Assembly: GCA_016872385.1 (NCBI GenBank)
Contig: VGZV01000016.1
Coordinates: forward strand, 1 to 52,943
Length of the DNA stretch: 52,943 nt
DNA from: SAR202 cluster bacterium
GTDB lineage: Bacteria > Chloroflexota > Dehalococcoidia > Lucifugimonadales > UBA3495
Direction: 5' to 3'
Shown here: one piece after another, positions 1 through 8,080 of the stretch
Layout: every line of letters begins with the position of its first letter
Position numbering within the stretch: the first letter of the stretch is position 1
Position numbers and translations under genes: made by a program
The notes under the pieces: generated by a model
What the model was told of the DNA's origin: nothing
The model's database searches: none
The model's input: only the letters and a program-made list of their open reading frames with translations

Positions 1-114
1 GCAAAATACGCATTGATACTCTACAAAGGGTATCTTAACCCCGCCACGGCCCTGGTTCAAGGGCAGGCTGGGAACGAAAAGTCCCTGGTCCATGCCCTGA
101 CAGCATTTCCTTAG
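1..114 (+). CDS. 3' end of an unidentified gene (partial)
   Basis: The frame starting at base 1 is open for 37 codons and ends at a TAG at 112-114; the other two forward frames close early. The peptide ends in ALTAFP and has coding-like composition, but I do not recognise a family. It may be the C-terminus of a gene that begins left of the window. It is short enough to be chance. Confidence 0.35.
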   Translation, partial: AKYALILYKGYLNPATALVQGQAGNEKSLVHALTAFP

Positions 115-165
115 TCCACCCCAGGGTTTAAGATGGGGCAGAGATTTTCGCGGAGAAGATAAAGT

Positions 166-360
166 ATGAAGTGGTATTTGATTAAGGAGACCGGCAACGA
201 GGTGGAGACCCTGGTGCGGCTGGACCGGGTGTTCCGGGTGGATGCGCGGGTGACCCAAGAGTATGTTTACGTGACCCTCCAGATGGACAACGGCCAGACC
301 ATCTCCTTTGACATAGCCCCGGACGAGTACCAGCCATTCCTGGAAAAGCTGGGTGCCTAA
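166..360 (+). CDS. small conserved-looking hypothetical protein, 64 aa
   Basis: A 64-residue ORF begins at ATG 166, with GGAGAAG about 10 bases upstream as a ribosome site. The product is acidic, has no signal peptide or membrane segment, and alternates short charged and aliphatic stretches as a small beta-rich domain would (MKWYLIKETGNEVETL at the start, IAPDEYQPFLEKLGA at the end). I do not recognise a family. It stands alone between the preceding gene tail and a repeat-filled spacer. The good start context and the absence of repeat sequence in it argue that it is real. Confidence 0.6.
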   Translation: MKWYLIKETGNEVETLVRLDRVFRVDARVTQEYVYVTLQMDNGQTISFDIAPDEYQPFLEKLGA

Positions 361-480
361 GAGAGTGGGTGACAATTCCCGCTCGTGGTGAGTCCCGACG
401 TATCGGGATCCCGACCAGGTCGGGGCTTGTCCAACCATGAGCGGGCTGGGTAGACGGCATTTCTCACACACGCTCTAAGG
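361..480. repeat. A-related palindromic repeat fragment
   Basis: After GTGACAATTCCCGCTCGTGG the sequence carries an arm ending CAACCATGAGCGGG, so the two arms pair imperfectly. A small GGGATCCCGACCAGGTCGGG-type palindrome interrupts the loop. The same opening recurs at 49575, and GTGTGTGACAATTC recurs on the minus strand at 37101-37120. It is interpreted as a degraded relative of the A repeats. Confidence 0.6.
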
Positions 481-598
481 GGGTGTCTAAAAAGGCTAGG
501 CGCTCGTGGTTCGACAGGCTCACCACGAGCGGGAAAAACCGCTCACCCTGAGCTTGTCGAAGGGTGAGCGCTGGTAGTGCACAGCACTTTTTAAACAC
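481..598. mobile_element. MITE-like element, family A, copy 1 (118 bp)
   Basis: The element opens with GGGTGTCTAAAAAG and closes with CTTTTTAAACAC, an imperfect terminal inverted repeat. Two hairpins lie inside: GCTCGTGG...CCACGAGC and CGCTCACCCT...AGGGTGAGCG. It is flanked by direct repeats GCTCTAAGG (472-480) and GCTCTAAGA (599-607), a 9-bp target duplication with one mismatch. A second copy of exactly 118 bp lies at 15833-15950. No coding capacity is present, so movement would need a transposase in trans. Confidence 0.8.
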
Positions 599-610
599 GC
601 TCTAAGAACC

Positions 611-755
611 CCTAACAAAATACCGAAGCTGTCACCCTGAGTCCTTCGGCTGAAGGACGAAGGGTCTGGGGAGGTGGGAGATCACCCCACCCCAGATTCT
701 TCGTCGTCCCGATGTCATCGGGACTCCTCAGAATGACATCCTTCATTTTGTTAGG
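611..755. mobile_element. MITE-like element, family B, copy 1
   Basis: It begins CCTAACAAAAT and ends ATTTTGTTAGG. Internally it has TCCTTCGGCTGAAGGACGAA, a CCCCACCCC-type centre and a CCCGATGTCATCGGG hairpin. Related copies lie at 3983, 15675 and 34775, and a core without the TIRs lies at 47765. It directly follows the family A element at 481-598. No clear target duplication was found for this copy. Confidence 0.75.
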
Positions 756-776
756 CGCTCTGGGGGGCTTGGCGGC

Positions 777-2456
777 CTACATCTTGTCCGGGGCGTGCAT
801 CCCCATCAGCTCCAGGGTGCGCCGCAGCACAATCTGCGCCGATTCCACCAACTTGAGGCGGGCCAGGGTAATCTCGTTGTCCTCCGGCTTGGCGGAGAGG
901 ACCCGGCAGTTCTCGTAGAACCAGTGGAAGGCCGTGGCCAGTTCCATGGCGTAGTGGGGAAGGTGGTGCGGCTCCAGGGACTGGGCCATCTGCTCCACCA
1001 GCTCCGGCAGGCGCAGCATGGTGCGAATCAGGTTCAGTTCGTTGGGATCATTGAGCAGTGTGACGTCGCCCTGGCTCCAGTTGATGTCCCGGCTGCGGGC
1101 CAGGTTAAGAATACTGGCGTTGCGGGCGTGGGCGTACTGAATATAGTAAGCCGGGTTTTCCGTGGACTCTTTCTTGGCCAGCTCCAGGTCAAATTCCATC
1201 TGGGCATCCGGGCTGCGGGCCAGGAAGAAATACCGGCACGCGTCCGACCCCACTTCTTGGGCCACGTCCCGCAGGGTGACAAACTCGCCAGTACGCTTGG
1301 AAGCGCGCACTACCTCAGTGCCGCGTTTCAGGGTGACCATCTGGGCAATCAGGATGGTCAGGTCATCAGGGTTGGCCCCCAAAGCGGCCACCGCCGCCTT
1401 CATGCGCGGCACGTGGCCCTGGTGGTCGGCGCCCCAGATGTCAATGACCTGCTGGAATTGCCGCACTTTGAACTTGTTGTAGTGGTAAGCGATGTCGGAG
1501 GCGAAATAGGTAGGCTCGCCCGTGGAGCGCACCACCACATTGTCTTTGTCATCGCCCAGTAGGGTGGAATTGAACCACAGGGCGCTCTCCCGCTCGGACA
1601 AGTAACCTTGCTGGCGCAACAGGTCCATGGCCTGCTGGTATTCGCCGCTCTGGTAAAGGGAACGCTCGCTGAACCAGTTATCAAAGGTCACACCGATGCA
1701 TTCCAGGTCGCCCCGGATGAGAGCCACCATCTTCTCCCGGGCCAGGTCCCCAATCTCCTTGACGGCCGCAGTTTCATCCATATCCAGAAAGCGGCGTCCC
1801 TGGGACTGGACAATTTCCTGGGCCAGGTCGGCCACGTACTGGCCCACGTATCCGTTGGCGGGCAGCTCCGCCGCTACGCCCAGCGCCTGCTGGTAGCGGG
1901 CATAAACCGAGCGGTAGAAGGCCTCCATCTGGCTGCCGGCATCATTGACGTAGTACTCCCGGGTAACGTTGTAACCGGCGGCGTCCATGACGTTGGCCAA
2001 GACGCTGCCCAGCACAGCCCCGCGGGTATGACCTACATGCACCGGCCCGGTGGGGTTCACGCTGACAAACTCCACCATCACGGGACGGCCCTGGCCCAGG
2101 GTGACGCGGCCATACTGCCCGCCCTCCTGGCGCACCGCATCTACCTGCTCCTGGAGCCATTGGTCCCGCAGGTAGAAGTTGACGAATCCGGGCGGCGCAG
2201 CCACCACTTTGGCCACTTCGTCCCTGGCGGGCATATTTTCCACCAGAATCCCCGCCAGCTTGAGGGGGTTAAGCCGGGTGGCGCGGGCCAAACGCAATGG
2301 CAAGTTGGTGGCGAAATCGCCATGCCCGGCGTTGGCGGGATGTTCCACTTCAATAACGGGAGCGATCTCCAACTGGATGCTGCCGCTTTGCTGGGCTTTG
2401 ACCAGCGCCTGGGAGACCATTTCAATAATTGTGTGGCGGAGCAGTGGTGCTGACAT
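777..2456 (-). CDS. argS: arginyl-tRNA synthetase
   Basis: Charges tRNA-Arg with arginine in the cytosol (class I synthetase). The 559-residue length is normal. An N-terminal Arg-specific domain covers about residues 1-110. The HIGH motif appears as HVGH at 140-143 after VNPTGPVHVGH, the KMSKS-type loop as RASKR at 384-388, and the C-terminal part is an all-helical DALR anticodon-binding domain ending in ELMGMHAPDKM. The start ATG has only a weak AGGT upstream but fits the family N-terminus. It lies downstream of the VOC gene on the same strand, separated from it by a strong terminator hairpin, so it probably has its own promoter. Confidence 0.97.
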   Translation of the reverse strand: MSAPLLRHTIIEMVSQALVKAQQSGSIQLEIAPVIEVEHPANAGHGDFATNLPLRLARATRLNPLKLAGILVENMPARDEVAKVVAAPPGFVNFYLRDQWLQEQVDAVRQEGGQYGRVTLGQGRPVMVEFVSVNPTGPVHVGHTRGAVLGSVLANVMDAAGYNVTREYYVNDAGSQMEAFYRSVYARYQQALGVAAELPANGYVGQYVADLAQEIVQSQGRRFLDMDETAAVKEIGDLAREKMVALIRGDLECIGVTFDNWFSERSLYQSGEYQQAMDLLRQQGYLSERESALWFNSTLLGDDKDNVVVRSTGEPTYFASDIAYHYNKFKVRQFQQVIDIWGADHQGHVPRMKAAVAALGANPDDLTILIAQMVTLKRGTEVVRASKRTGEFVTLRDVAQEVGSDACRYFFLARSPDAQMEFDLELAKKESTENPAYYIQYAHARNASILNLARSRDINWSQGDVTLLNDPNELNLIRTMLRLPELVEQMAQSLEPHHLPHYAMELATAFHWFYENCRVLSAKPEDNEITLARLKLVESAQIVLRRTLELMGMHAPDKM

Positions 2457-2470
2457 GAACCTGGACCTTT

Positions 2471-2521
2471 TATAAAAAGCTACGGCGGCGGGCAGTACCG
2501 CAACGGTCAGCCCGCCGCCGT
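2471..2521 (-). terminator. intrinsic terminator after the VOC gene
   Basis: A perfect 12-bp stem, ACGGCGGCGGGC (2482-2493) with GCCCGCCGCCGT (2510-2521), is followed on the minus strand by AGCTTTTTATA. It sits between the VOC stop and the argS start, so it should end the VOC transcript just before argS. Confidence 0.85.
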
Positions 2522-2534
2522 GAGTTTTGCGGAG

Positions 2535-2945
2535 TTACATTTTGGCAGAGCCCTGGGCCAACTGGAACCAGATGCCCTGGGAACTCTCCGGCTCAATGTT
2601 CACCGTGGTATAACCGCGGGGGCTGCGAGTCAGTCCGCCCTCGCCGCGGATTTTGTTGCCCTTGGCGGCCAGCTCTTTGGCGGCCTTGCGCACGCTGGGC
2701 ACCCGCCAGGCCACGTGCCACACGCCAGGCCCGTTGCGGGCCAGGGACTTGCCCATGGCGGAGTTGGGGTCCAGGGGTTCGGTAAGCTCAATGAGAGTGG
2801 TGCCCACTTTGTACATGGCGTCCTTGCCACGCCCTGGATGTTCTTCCAGGTTTACCGGCTTGAGGCCGAAGTTGCGCTCAATATACGACACCATAGCATC
2901 CCGGTTGCGGACCACGTAGTGGACATGGTGCACTGACGTAAACAT
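2535..2945 (-). CDS. VOC-family (glyoxalase / methylmalonyl-CoA epimerase fold) protein
   Basis: A 136-residue single-module vicinal oxygen chelate protein. It starts MFTSVHHVHYVV, the beta-strand carrying the first metal ligand. TTLIELTEPLD supplies a glutamate, GVWHVAWRVP the second histidine and VNIEPES a last glutamate. That His-Glu-His-Glu order is what the family uses to hold a divalent metal. The start at 2945 is preferred over the longer frame because AGGGGGAAGA lies just upstream. The layout resembles methylmalonyl-CoA epimerase, but substrate cannot be decided from sequence alone. Confidence 0.85.
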   Translation of the reverse strand: MFTSVHHVHYVVRNRDAMVSYIERNFGLKPVNLEEHPGRGKDAMYKVGTTLIELTEPLDPNSAMGKSLARNGPGVWHVAWRVPSVRKAAKELAAKGNKIRGEGGLTRSPRGYTTVNIEPESSQGIWFQLAQGSAKM

Positions 2946-3173
2946 TCTTCCCCCTGATTTCATCCCATCGTCCAATGGCGACGGGGGATAGTTGCATTCT
3001 AGCTCCGCAGCTAGGTGGGGTCAATGCTTGCGGTGGCAGGCAATGCATAAGTGCCGCTCTGTCTCTGGACGCAATCTGGCATCCAATGGCGCGGTTTCAG
3101 TCCGCCAACGGCCCTGCTAGAATGGGCTGGCGTCACAAGAACAACTGGAAACTGCGCTTGAGGAGGCGGTGAA

Positions 3174-3863
3174 ATGCCGGGAGAAATTGCTCTGGTGGGC
3201 GGCAACGAGTTCCGCGCCGGGACCACACGTATGGACCGGGCCATTCTGGCCGCCTCCGGCCAGGACTCTGCACGGGTGGTGGTGCTGCCCACCGCCGCCG
3301 CCTGGTACACGCCAGAACATTCCGCCGCCCACGGGGTGGGCCACTTCAACAGTCTGGGCGGCGATGCCCGTCCTTTGATGGTGCTGGAGCGCTCCCACGC
3401 CAATGACCCCGGCTTTGCCCAGGCCCTGGGCGACGCCCATGTCATCTACTTTGCCGGGGGCAGCCCCGACCACCTGCTGGAGGTGCTTCAGGACTCGCTG
3501 CTGCTGCAGGCCATGCTCCAGGCGGTGGAGCGCGGCGCGGTGCTGGCTGGTTCCAGCGCCGGAGCTATGGTGCTGGGGGCCATGATGCGCCGCCCGGAAA
3601 GAGGCGGCTGGGTCAAGGCCCTGGGCGTGGTGCCCCAGGTGGCGGTGCTGCCCCACCACGAGGACAAAGACCCGGCGGAGATTGCCCAACAACTTGAATC
3701 CCAAGTGCCTGCCAGCCTGACTGTTCTGGGCATTGACGCCCGCACCGCCTGCTTGGGCAGCCCAGGCCGCTGGCGGGTACTGGGCGTAGGCCGGGTGGTT
3801 GTTTACCGCAATGGGCAGTGGACCAGCCACAAGGCCGGTGAGCAACTGCCTGCCGGAGTTTAG
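3174..3863 (+). CDS. S51-like (cyanophycinase / dipeptidase E) class I glutamine amidotransferase-like peptidase
   Basis: A 229-residue protein of the class I GATase-like serine peptidase group. AGSSAGAM places the nucleophile elbow Ser at about 128. FAGGSPDHLLEVL (about 93-105) matches the Gly-rich strand before the nucleophile, and VLPHHEDKDPAE is the downstream His/Glu segment expected in cyanophycinase relatives. No signal peptide is seen, so it should be cytosolic. ATG 3174 follows GAGGAGG at a good distance. It could cleave cyanophycin-like or isoaspartyl peptides; no cyanophycin synthetase is nearby, so the substrate is open. Confidence 0.85.
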   Translation: MPGEIALVGGNEFRAGTTRMDRAILAASGQDSARVVVLPTAAAWYTPEHSAAHGVGHFNSLGGDARPLMVLERSHANDPGFAQALGDAHVIYFAGGSPDHLLEVLQDSLLLQAMLQAVERGAVLAGSSAGAMVLGAMMRRPERGGWVKALGVVPQVAVLPHHEDKDPAEIAQQLESQVPASLTVLGIDARTACLGSPGRWRVLGVGRVVVYRNGQWTSHKAGEQLPAGV

Positions 3864-3871
3864 AAAAACAA

Positions 3872-3972
3872 GGGGTCTGAAAGGGTTAGCTATTCGTGGT
3901 TCGACAGGCTCACCACGAGCGGAGAGTGCGCTCACCCTGAGCGTGTCGGAGGGCCAGCCTTGTTGAGCAAGC
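3872..3972. repeat. A-related repeat fragment
   Basis: It contains TTCGTGGTTCGACAGGCTCA, paired with CCACGAGC, and a second arm pair CGCTCACCCTGAGC. This is the same two-hairpin core as family A, but with diverged ends (GGGTCTGAAAGGG and AGCCCTTTTTAGA). It abuts the family B copy at 3983. Confidence 0.65.
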
Positions 3973-3982
3973 CCTTTTTAGA

Positions 3983-4132
3983 GCGCCTAACAAAATGAAG
4001 GATGTCATTCTGAGGAGTCCCGATGCTATCGGGACGGCAAAGAAGCTGGGGTGGGGCAAGCGCCCACTACCCCAGACCCTTCGCCCTTCAGCCGAAGGAC
4101 TCAGGGTGACAACTTCGGCATTTTGTTAGGGG
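3983..4132. mobile_element. MITE-like element, family B, copy 2 (150 bp)
   Basis: GCGCCTAACAAAATG at the left and CATTTTGTTAGGG at the right are inverted. The element is flanked by TTTTTAGA at 3975-3982 and 4133-4140 (8 bp exact, or 9 bp with one mismatch), a target duplication. It carries the same core as copy 1, in the opposite orientation. Confidence 0.8.
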
Positions 4133-4149
4133 TTTTTAGATTCCCTCGC

Positions 4150-4187
4150 GAGAAAAAGAAGCGGGGACACGCAATCCGTGCCCCCGC
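4150..4187 (-). terminator. intrinsic terminator after the solute-binding protein gene
   Basis: On the minus strand, GCGGGGGCAC pairs with GTGTCCCCGC and is followed by TTCTTTTTCTC. It lies 25 bases past the stop codon of the binding-protein gene. Confidence 0.8.
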
Positions 4188-4211
4188 AATCTGTGACGCA
4201 ACGACGCCAGG

Positions 4212-5981
4212 CTACTTCATCCAGTGGGTGGTGTTAATCTGGATGCGCCGCCCGCCGGGCATATCAATGTAGTCCAGGTTCTTGTTCACGCCCCACACCG
4301 CCACGACGTCCATGAAGGGCAAGTGCAGCAGGTTCTTGGCGAACTCATCATAGGCCTGGGTCATCAGCTTCTCCCGGTCGGCGCCGCTGGCGGATAAGGC
4401 GGCGTCGGTGAGCTTCTGGCGCTCCGGGTCACAGTTCTTGGCCCGGTTGCTGCCGCAGCTCATGTAAAAGCTCAACTGGCGGCCAAAGTCAAAAAGCTCG
4501 CCGCCGGGGGCGAACATGACCATTCCTGGGGAAGCGTTGTTGGGAGCTGGGGGTTTGGAAGTGGCAACGCTTTCGATGGTGCCGCCCGCAGCCAGCACGC
4601 GGCCCGACCCGGTGAGGTGCTTGGTCTGCCAGACGGCGTCGTCCACCACGTTAACCTTCACATTAATCCCCGCCTCCTTCCAGTAGGCGGCCAGGGCTTC
4701 GCCCACTTCCACGTCCTTGGGATAGCGCCCCTGGCGGTTCCAGGCGTGAATCTGGTGGCGGGCCTCCACCGTGGCGCCGGTCGCCAGGTAGCCGGAATCC
4801 TGGAGCAACTGCTTGGCCTTGGCAGGGTTGTATGTGTAAATGGGCTTGGTGTTGTTCTCGTTGATGCCCAGCACGCCCGGCACGTTGGGGCCGCTGTGGC
4901 ATTTGGACAGCGGCCCAAAGAGGGCCAGCGCCACCGCCTCGCAGTCCACGGCGTGGGCCAGGGCCTGGCGAACCCGCAGGTCTTTCAGGAAGGGGTCCCA
5001 GATAGTGTCCACATTGAGGGTATAGGTCTCGCCGGTGTTGGCCCGCACCGCCTTGCCGTTGGCGCTCTTGCTCAACCGGTCCGTGAAGGAGGTGCCGTCC
5101 AGATTGAAGGCCAGGTCAGCTTCCCCTGTCTCCACCATGGCCGAGCGCACCAACTCTTCGTTGCGCCACACAAACTTGGCGGTCTTGATGGAACCCTTCT
5201 GGGCGATGAACCGGCCCTTGGGTTCCACGTAGCCGGGGAACTGCTCAATGGTGTAAGACTCGCCCTTCTTCCACTCCTTCCACTGGTAAGGCCCCCAACC
5301 GATGATGCGGCCCTCGGCGTTGCGCTGGTCTGGCGGGGTGTTCTGATACCAGGCCGGGGCCTGGAAGGTGTGGTAAGAAGCGTAGCGGAGCAGCACAGGA
5401 CAAGCGACCTTGTCACACACCCAGGCCACGGTCAGGTCGTCAATGACCTCGCCATGGGAGGTGTCTACGTTGGCAAATGCCTGAGAGCCTTTCTTAACGT
5501 CGCCGTGGAAGTCAATGCTAAACTTGGCGGCGGCGGCGTTCCACGGCTCGCCGTTGTGGAACTTGACCCCCGGGGTGAGCTTGAACACCCAGCGGTTGGG
5601 AGTCTCCATCTTGAAGCTCTCAAACCCGGCGGTGAGGGTGTCCACAAAGTCCGGCCCCAGCAGCGCCGGGCCGGGCACCACGTTCAAGCCAAGGTGGTAA
5701 GGATAGGCAGTGGTGGCGAGGAAGATGTCCGGGTTGGCCGGTTCCACGTTGATGACCACGTTGATGTCCGACCGTTTGGCCATCACCTGGGTGGGGGCCG
5801 CCGTGGGCTTCACCACGGGAACGGGGGTGGCGGTAGGGTTGACCACCGGCGCCGGGACGGCGGTGGGCGCTGGCGTGGCGGTGGCCGCCCCGCCGCAGGC
5901 GATCAAGAATAATGAGGCCAATATGGCCACCACCGGGAAAAAACGGGGAAATTGGTATCCAGAGTTACCGTTGGCGGGCAT
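4212..5981 (-). CDS. ABC transporter substrate-binding lipoprotein, family 5 (peptide/nickel type)
   Basis: A 589-residue extracytoplasmic binding protein. Residues about 10-29 form a lipoprotein signal ending FLIACGG (lipobox L-I-A-C). A Thr/Pro/Val linker (TPAPTAVPAPVV...) follows, then a family 5 domain with VFKLTPGVKFHNGEPWNAAA, WGPYQWKEW and DLRVRQALAHAVDCEAVALA, all typical of DppA/OppA relatives. AAGGAGG lies 8 bases before the start ATG. No permease or ATPase gene adjoins it, so it is a solo binding protein that must share a membrane complex coded elsewhere. The ligand is unknown. Confidence 0.92.
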   Translation of the reverse strand: MPANGNSGYQFPRFFPVVAILASLFLIACGGAATATPAPTAVPAPVVNPTATPVPVVKPTAAPTQVMAKRSDINVVINVEPANPDIFLATTAYPYHLGLNVVPGPALLGPDFVDTLTAGFESFKMETPNRWVFKLTPGVKFHNGEPWNAAAAKFSIDFHGDVKKGSQAFANVDTSHGEVIDDLTVAWVCDKVACPVLLRYASYHTFQAPAWYQNTPPDQRNAEGRIIGWGPYQWKEWKKGESYTIEQFPGYVEPKGRFIAQKGSIKTAKFVWRNEELVRSAMVETGEADLAFNLDGTSFTDRLSKSANGKAVRANTGETYTLNVDTIWDPFLKDLRVRQALAHAVDCEAVALALFGPLSKCHSGPNVPGVLGINENNTKPIYTYNPAKAKQLLQDSGYLATGATVEARHQIHAWNRQGRYPKDVEVGEALAAYWKEAGINVKVNVVDDAVWQTKHLTGSGRVLAAGGTIESVATSKPPAPNNASPGMVMFAPGGELFDFGRQLSFYMSCGSNRAKNCDPERQKLTDAALSASGADREKLMTQAYDEFAKNLLHLPFMDVVAVWGVNKNLDYIDMPGGRRIQINTTHWMK

Positions 5982-6164
5982 TACAGGGTCCTCCTTAATA
6001 AAGATGTCCGGATTAAACGATAACGTATAACGTCCCGTTAATTACGTAATAAGTAATTTTTATCGTCTTTACTACTGTAAAACCTTGAATATTTACAGAA
6101 AGCGCAATACAGTGCACGTTACTTAGCACATGGTAACGATGTATATATACTATTGGATAGTGCA
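5982..6164. promoter_or_regulatory. AT-rich divergent control region with palindromes
   Basis: The spacer between two divergent genes is far more AT-rich than its surroundings. It holds TAACG-TCC-CGTTA (6028-6040), immediately followed by the perfect palindrome ATTACGTAAT (6041-6050). TTGGATAGTGCA precedes the rightward start. These are candidate operator and promoter elements for the binding protein (left) and the cyclase (right). No regulator gene is adjacent. Confidence 0.45.
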
Positions 6165-6914
6165 ATGTCAACAGCGTTGTCTGGGCAAGACCCTAACTCA
6201 TCCTTGTGGCAAAGGCTGCATGGCCTGCATATTGTGGATTTGAGCCACTCCATACACCCCGGCATACCTCAATGGCCCGGAGACCCGCCAGTGGAATTGG
6301 AAACGGTGGCTCAGATTGAACGGGAAGGCTATTTCCTGCGCCGCTTCCGGCTGGGGGAACACAGCGGCACCCACATGAATGCGCCGGCAGCCTTTTACCC
6401 CGGCGGGCTGACCATTGAAGAATATCCAGCAGGCTCCCTGATCGCACCAGCGGTGGTGGTGGACATGCGGGCCGCGGCCGGCGCCAACCCGGACTATGCC
6501 TTGGGGATTGCGGACATTCAAGAGTGGGAATCAAGGCACGGCACCATACCGCCCGGCTGTATTACGCTGCTTTACACGGGCTGGCAGGCCAAATGGCTTC
6601 AGCCTGACCAGTACCTGGGGCTGGACCAGCAAGGGATTCCCCACTTCCCTGGCTTTGGCCTGGAGGCGGCGCGCTTTTTGCTGGAGGCGCGGCATGGGGC
6701 AGGTCTGGGCACGGACACCTCCGGGCTGGAGCCGGGTGGCGATACGAGCTTTGCCGTTAACCGGCTGGCGCTGGAACAGCCCAGGCTAGCCCTGGAAAAC
6801 CTTACTAACCTGGACCAACTGCCGCCCACGGGTGCGGTGGTGGTGGCAGGCCGGCTGAAACTTCTCGGGGGCAGCGGGTCGCCGGTGGCTGTAATGGCGC
6901 TGGTCCCTAGCTGA
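6165..6914 (+). CDS. cyclase-family (kynurenine formamidase-like) hydrolase
   Basis: A 249-residue member of the cyclase/KynB amidohydrolase family. IVDLSHSIHPGIPQWPGD is the family opening. HSGTHMNAP carries the metal site: His66 and His70 are present, but the usual Asp of HxGTHxDxP is Asn72, and the later His is replaced by Ala. LGTDTSGLEPGG is the second conserved segment. Start ATG 6165 was chosen over TTG 6153; neither has a strong ribosome site. It faces the solo binding protein across a shared control region, so the two may serve the same substrate. The exact amide or lactone hydrolysed is unknown. Confidence 0.85.
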   Translation: MSTALSGQDPNSSLWQRLHGLHIVDLSHSIHPGIPQWPGDPPVELETVAQIEREGYFLRRFRLGEHSGTHMNAPAAFYPGGLTIEEYPAGSLIAPAVVVDMRAAAGANPDYALGIADIQEWESRHGTIPPGCITLLYTGWQAKWLQPDQYLGLDQQGIPHFPGFGLEAARFLLEARHGAGLGTDTSGLEPGGDTSFAVNRLALEQPRLALENLTNLDQLPPTGAVVVAGRLKLLGGSGSPVAVMALVPS

Positions 6915-7018
6915 GTGGATCCGCCTCCCACTTTTCACTGGCAGGGCACGGTTATCCCGGTCAACAAAAACCCCGCCCCTGGCGCACAACCGGCCGGGGA
7001 CAAAGGTCTGCCCCTGGG

Positions 7019-7161
7019 TAGTGGTTCAGTTTGCGGTGACGGCAGGAAAGAGGTCTATCCGTCACGCCGGCGAAAGCCGGTGTCCAGATACGCACCAGGT
7101 TGTCGCGGCCTGCTGGATTCCGGTTTGCGCCGGAATGACGAGACCCAAAAAGAACCAGTGC
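7019..7161. mobile_element. MITE-like element, family C2, copy 1
   Basis: It runs from GTAGTGGTTCAGTTTG to AAAAAGAACCAGTGC. Inside are the hairpins GCCGGCGAAAGCCGGTGTCC and ATTCCGGTTTGCGCCGGAAT. The flanks CTGCCCCTGG and CTGCCCTGG look like a target duplication with a 1-base slip. The copy at 46494-46638 is nearly the same sequence on the other strand. Confidence 0.75.
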
Positions 7162-7213
7162 CTGCCCTGGCAATGCCATTGGGGCATGCCAAACGTTTCA
7201 GAGTGGCAGCTGG

Positions 7214-7621
7214 TTAATGCCGCGGCAGCAACCGGGCAATGCCAGCCCTGGCGCACTCCTCATCCTGCTGGCTGGTGCCGCCGCCCACGCCGCAGGCCCC
7301 TTCCACCAGGCCACTGCGGATTACCGGCACCGCACCCTGACCAAATATCATGTGCCCGCCCTCCAGTTCCCGAATGCCTGCAGGAGTAGGCTGATTGGCC
7401 CGTTCAGTCAGTTCACCGCTGGGACGGCCAAAGGCGGCGGATGCCATTGCCTTGCCCTGGCTCCCCAGTGTGCTGGCCCAGATGGCCCCGTCCATCCGGT
7501 TCAAGGCCACCAGCCGTCCACCGGCGTCGCAGACGGCCACACTCACGTTGATGTTCAACTCCTGGGCTTTGGCAATGGCGCCTTCAACAATACGCTTGGC
7601 TTCCGCCAGAGTTAGAGACAT
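7214..7621 (-). CDS. GlcG/HbpS-family (heme-binding-like) protein
   Basis: A 135-residue single-domain protein of the GlcG/HbpS family (DUF336). It shows SLTLAEAKRIVEGAIAKA, VSVAVCDAGGRLVALNRMDG (the conserved VDxGGxLVAxxRMDGA segment) and a Gly-rich GACGVGGGTSQQDEECARAG near the end. There is no signal peptide. TGGAGGTG sits upstream of the start ATG at 7621. Relatives include heme-binding sensor proteins and small partners of oxidoreductases or diol dehydratases, so the role is open. It lies between two repeat-filled spacers and has no operon partner. Confidence 0.88.
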   Translation of the reverse strand: MSLTLAEAKRIVEGAIAKAQELNINVSVAVCDAGGRLVALNRMDGAIWASTLGSQGKAMASAAFGRPSGELTERANQPTPAGIRELEGGHMIFGQGAVPVIRSGLVEGACGVGGGTSQQDEECARAGIARLLPRH

Positions 7622-7653
7622 GCGTCACCTCCAGACTTGCCAGACTTGTTAAC

Positions 7654-7796
7654 AGTGGTTCAGTTTGCAGTTGCAGGAGATACCAAATCTATCCGTGCAC
7701 ACCGGCGAAAGCCGGTGTCCAGAAATACACTAGGTTGAGGTATTTTACTGGATTCCGGCTTCCGCCGTAACGTCGAGATCCAAAACGAATCAGTAC
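7654..7796. mobile_element. MITE-like element, family C2, copy 2
   Basis: Ends GTGGTTCAGTTTGC and CAAAACGAATCAGTACC are imperfect inverted repeats around the same two-hairpin core (CACCGGCGAAAGCCGGTG; ATTCCGGCTTCCGCCG). No target duplication is evident. It starts 30 bases upstream of the GlcG-like gene. Confidence 0.65.
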
Positions 7797-7808
7797 CGAG
7801 TTTCTGGG

Positions 7809-7940
7809 TAGTGTATCAGTTTGCCCCAAACCCAAACTCGTCGCACCCCGACAAGTCGGGGTGCCCAGATATTTGCATGATTTAGGATCTTCCTAGGTTC
7901 CGGCTTTCGCCGGAACGGCGAATGGCTAATTGATACACTA
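7809..7940. mobile_element. MITE-like element, family C1, copy 1
   Basis: TAGTGTATCAGTT at the left and AATTGATACACTA at the right are inverted repeats, with TA at both outer edges as Tc1/mariner/IS630-type elements leave. The interior holds GCACCCCGACAAGTCGGGGT and GGTTCCGGCTTTCGCCGGAA hairpins. Two more copies are at 36668 and 36965. Confidence 0.75.
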
Positions 7941-7957
7941 CTAGTCTCTGATAGCAC

Positions 7958-7984
7958 TTGACAGTGCAAAAAGGATTTTATCTT
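7958..7984 (+). promoter_or_regulatory. possible promoter for the his genes
   Basis: TTGACA at 7958 and TATCTT at 7979 are separated by 15 bases, shorter than the ideal 17. It is about 100 bases upstream of the hisF start and immediately outside the C1 element. Confidence 0.35.
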
Positions 7985-8080
7985 CGCTGGTCACGGTTTA
8001 GAAGTTAGAGCACTGGGTGATATACTTGTTTGGATGAAATCTTTCACCAAAAGCCAACCTTGGCCCGCGGAGTCCCGCCG

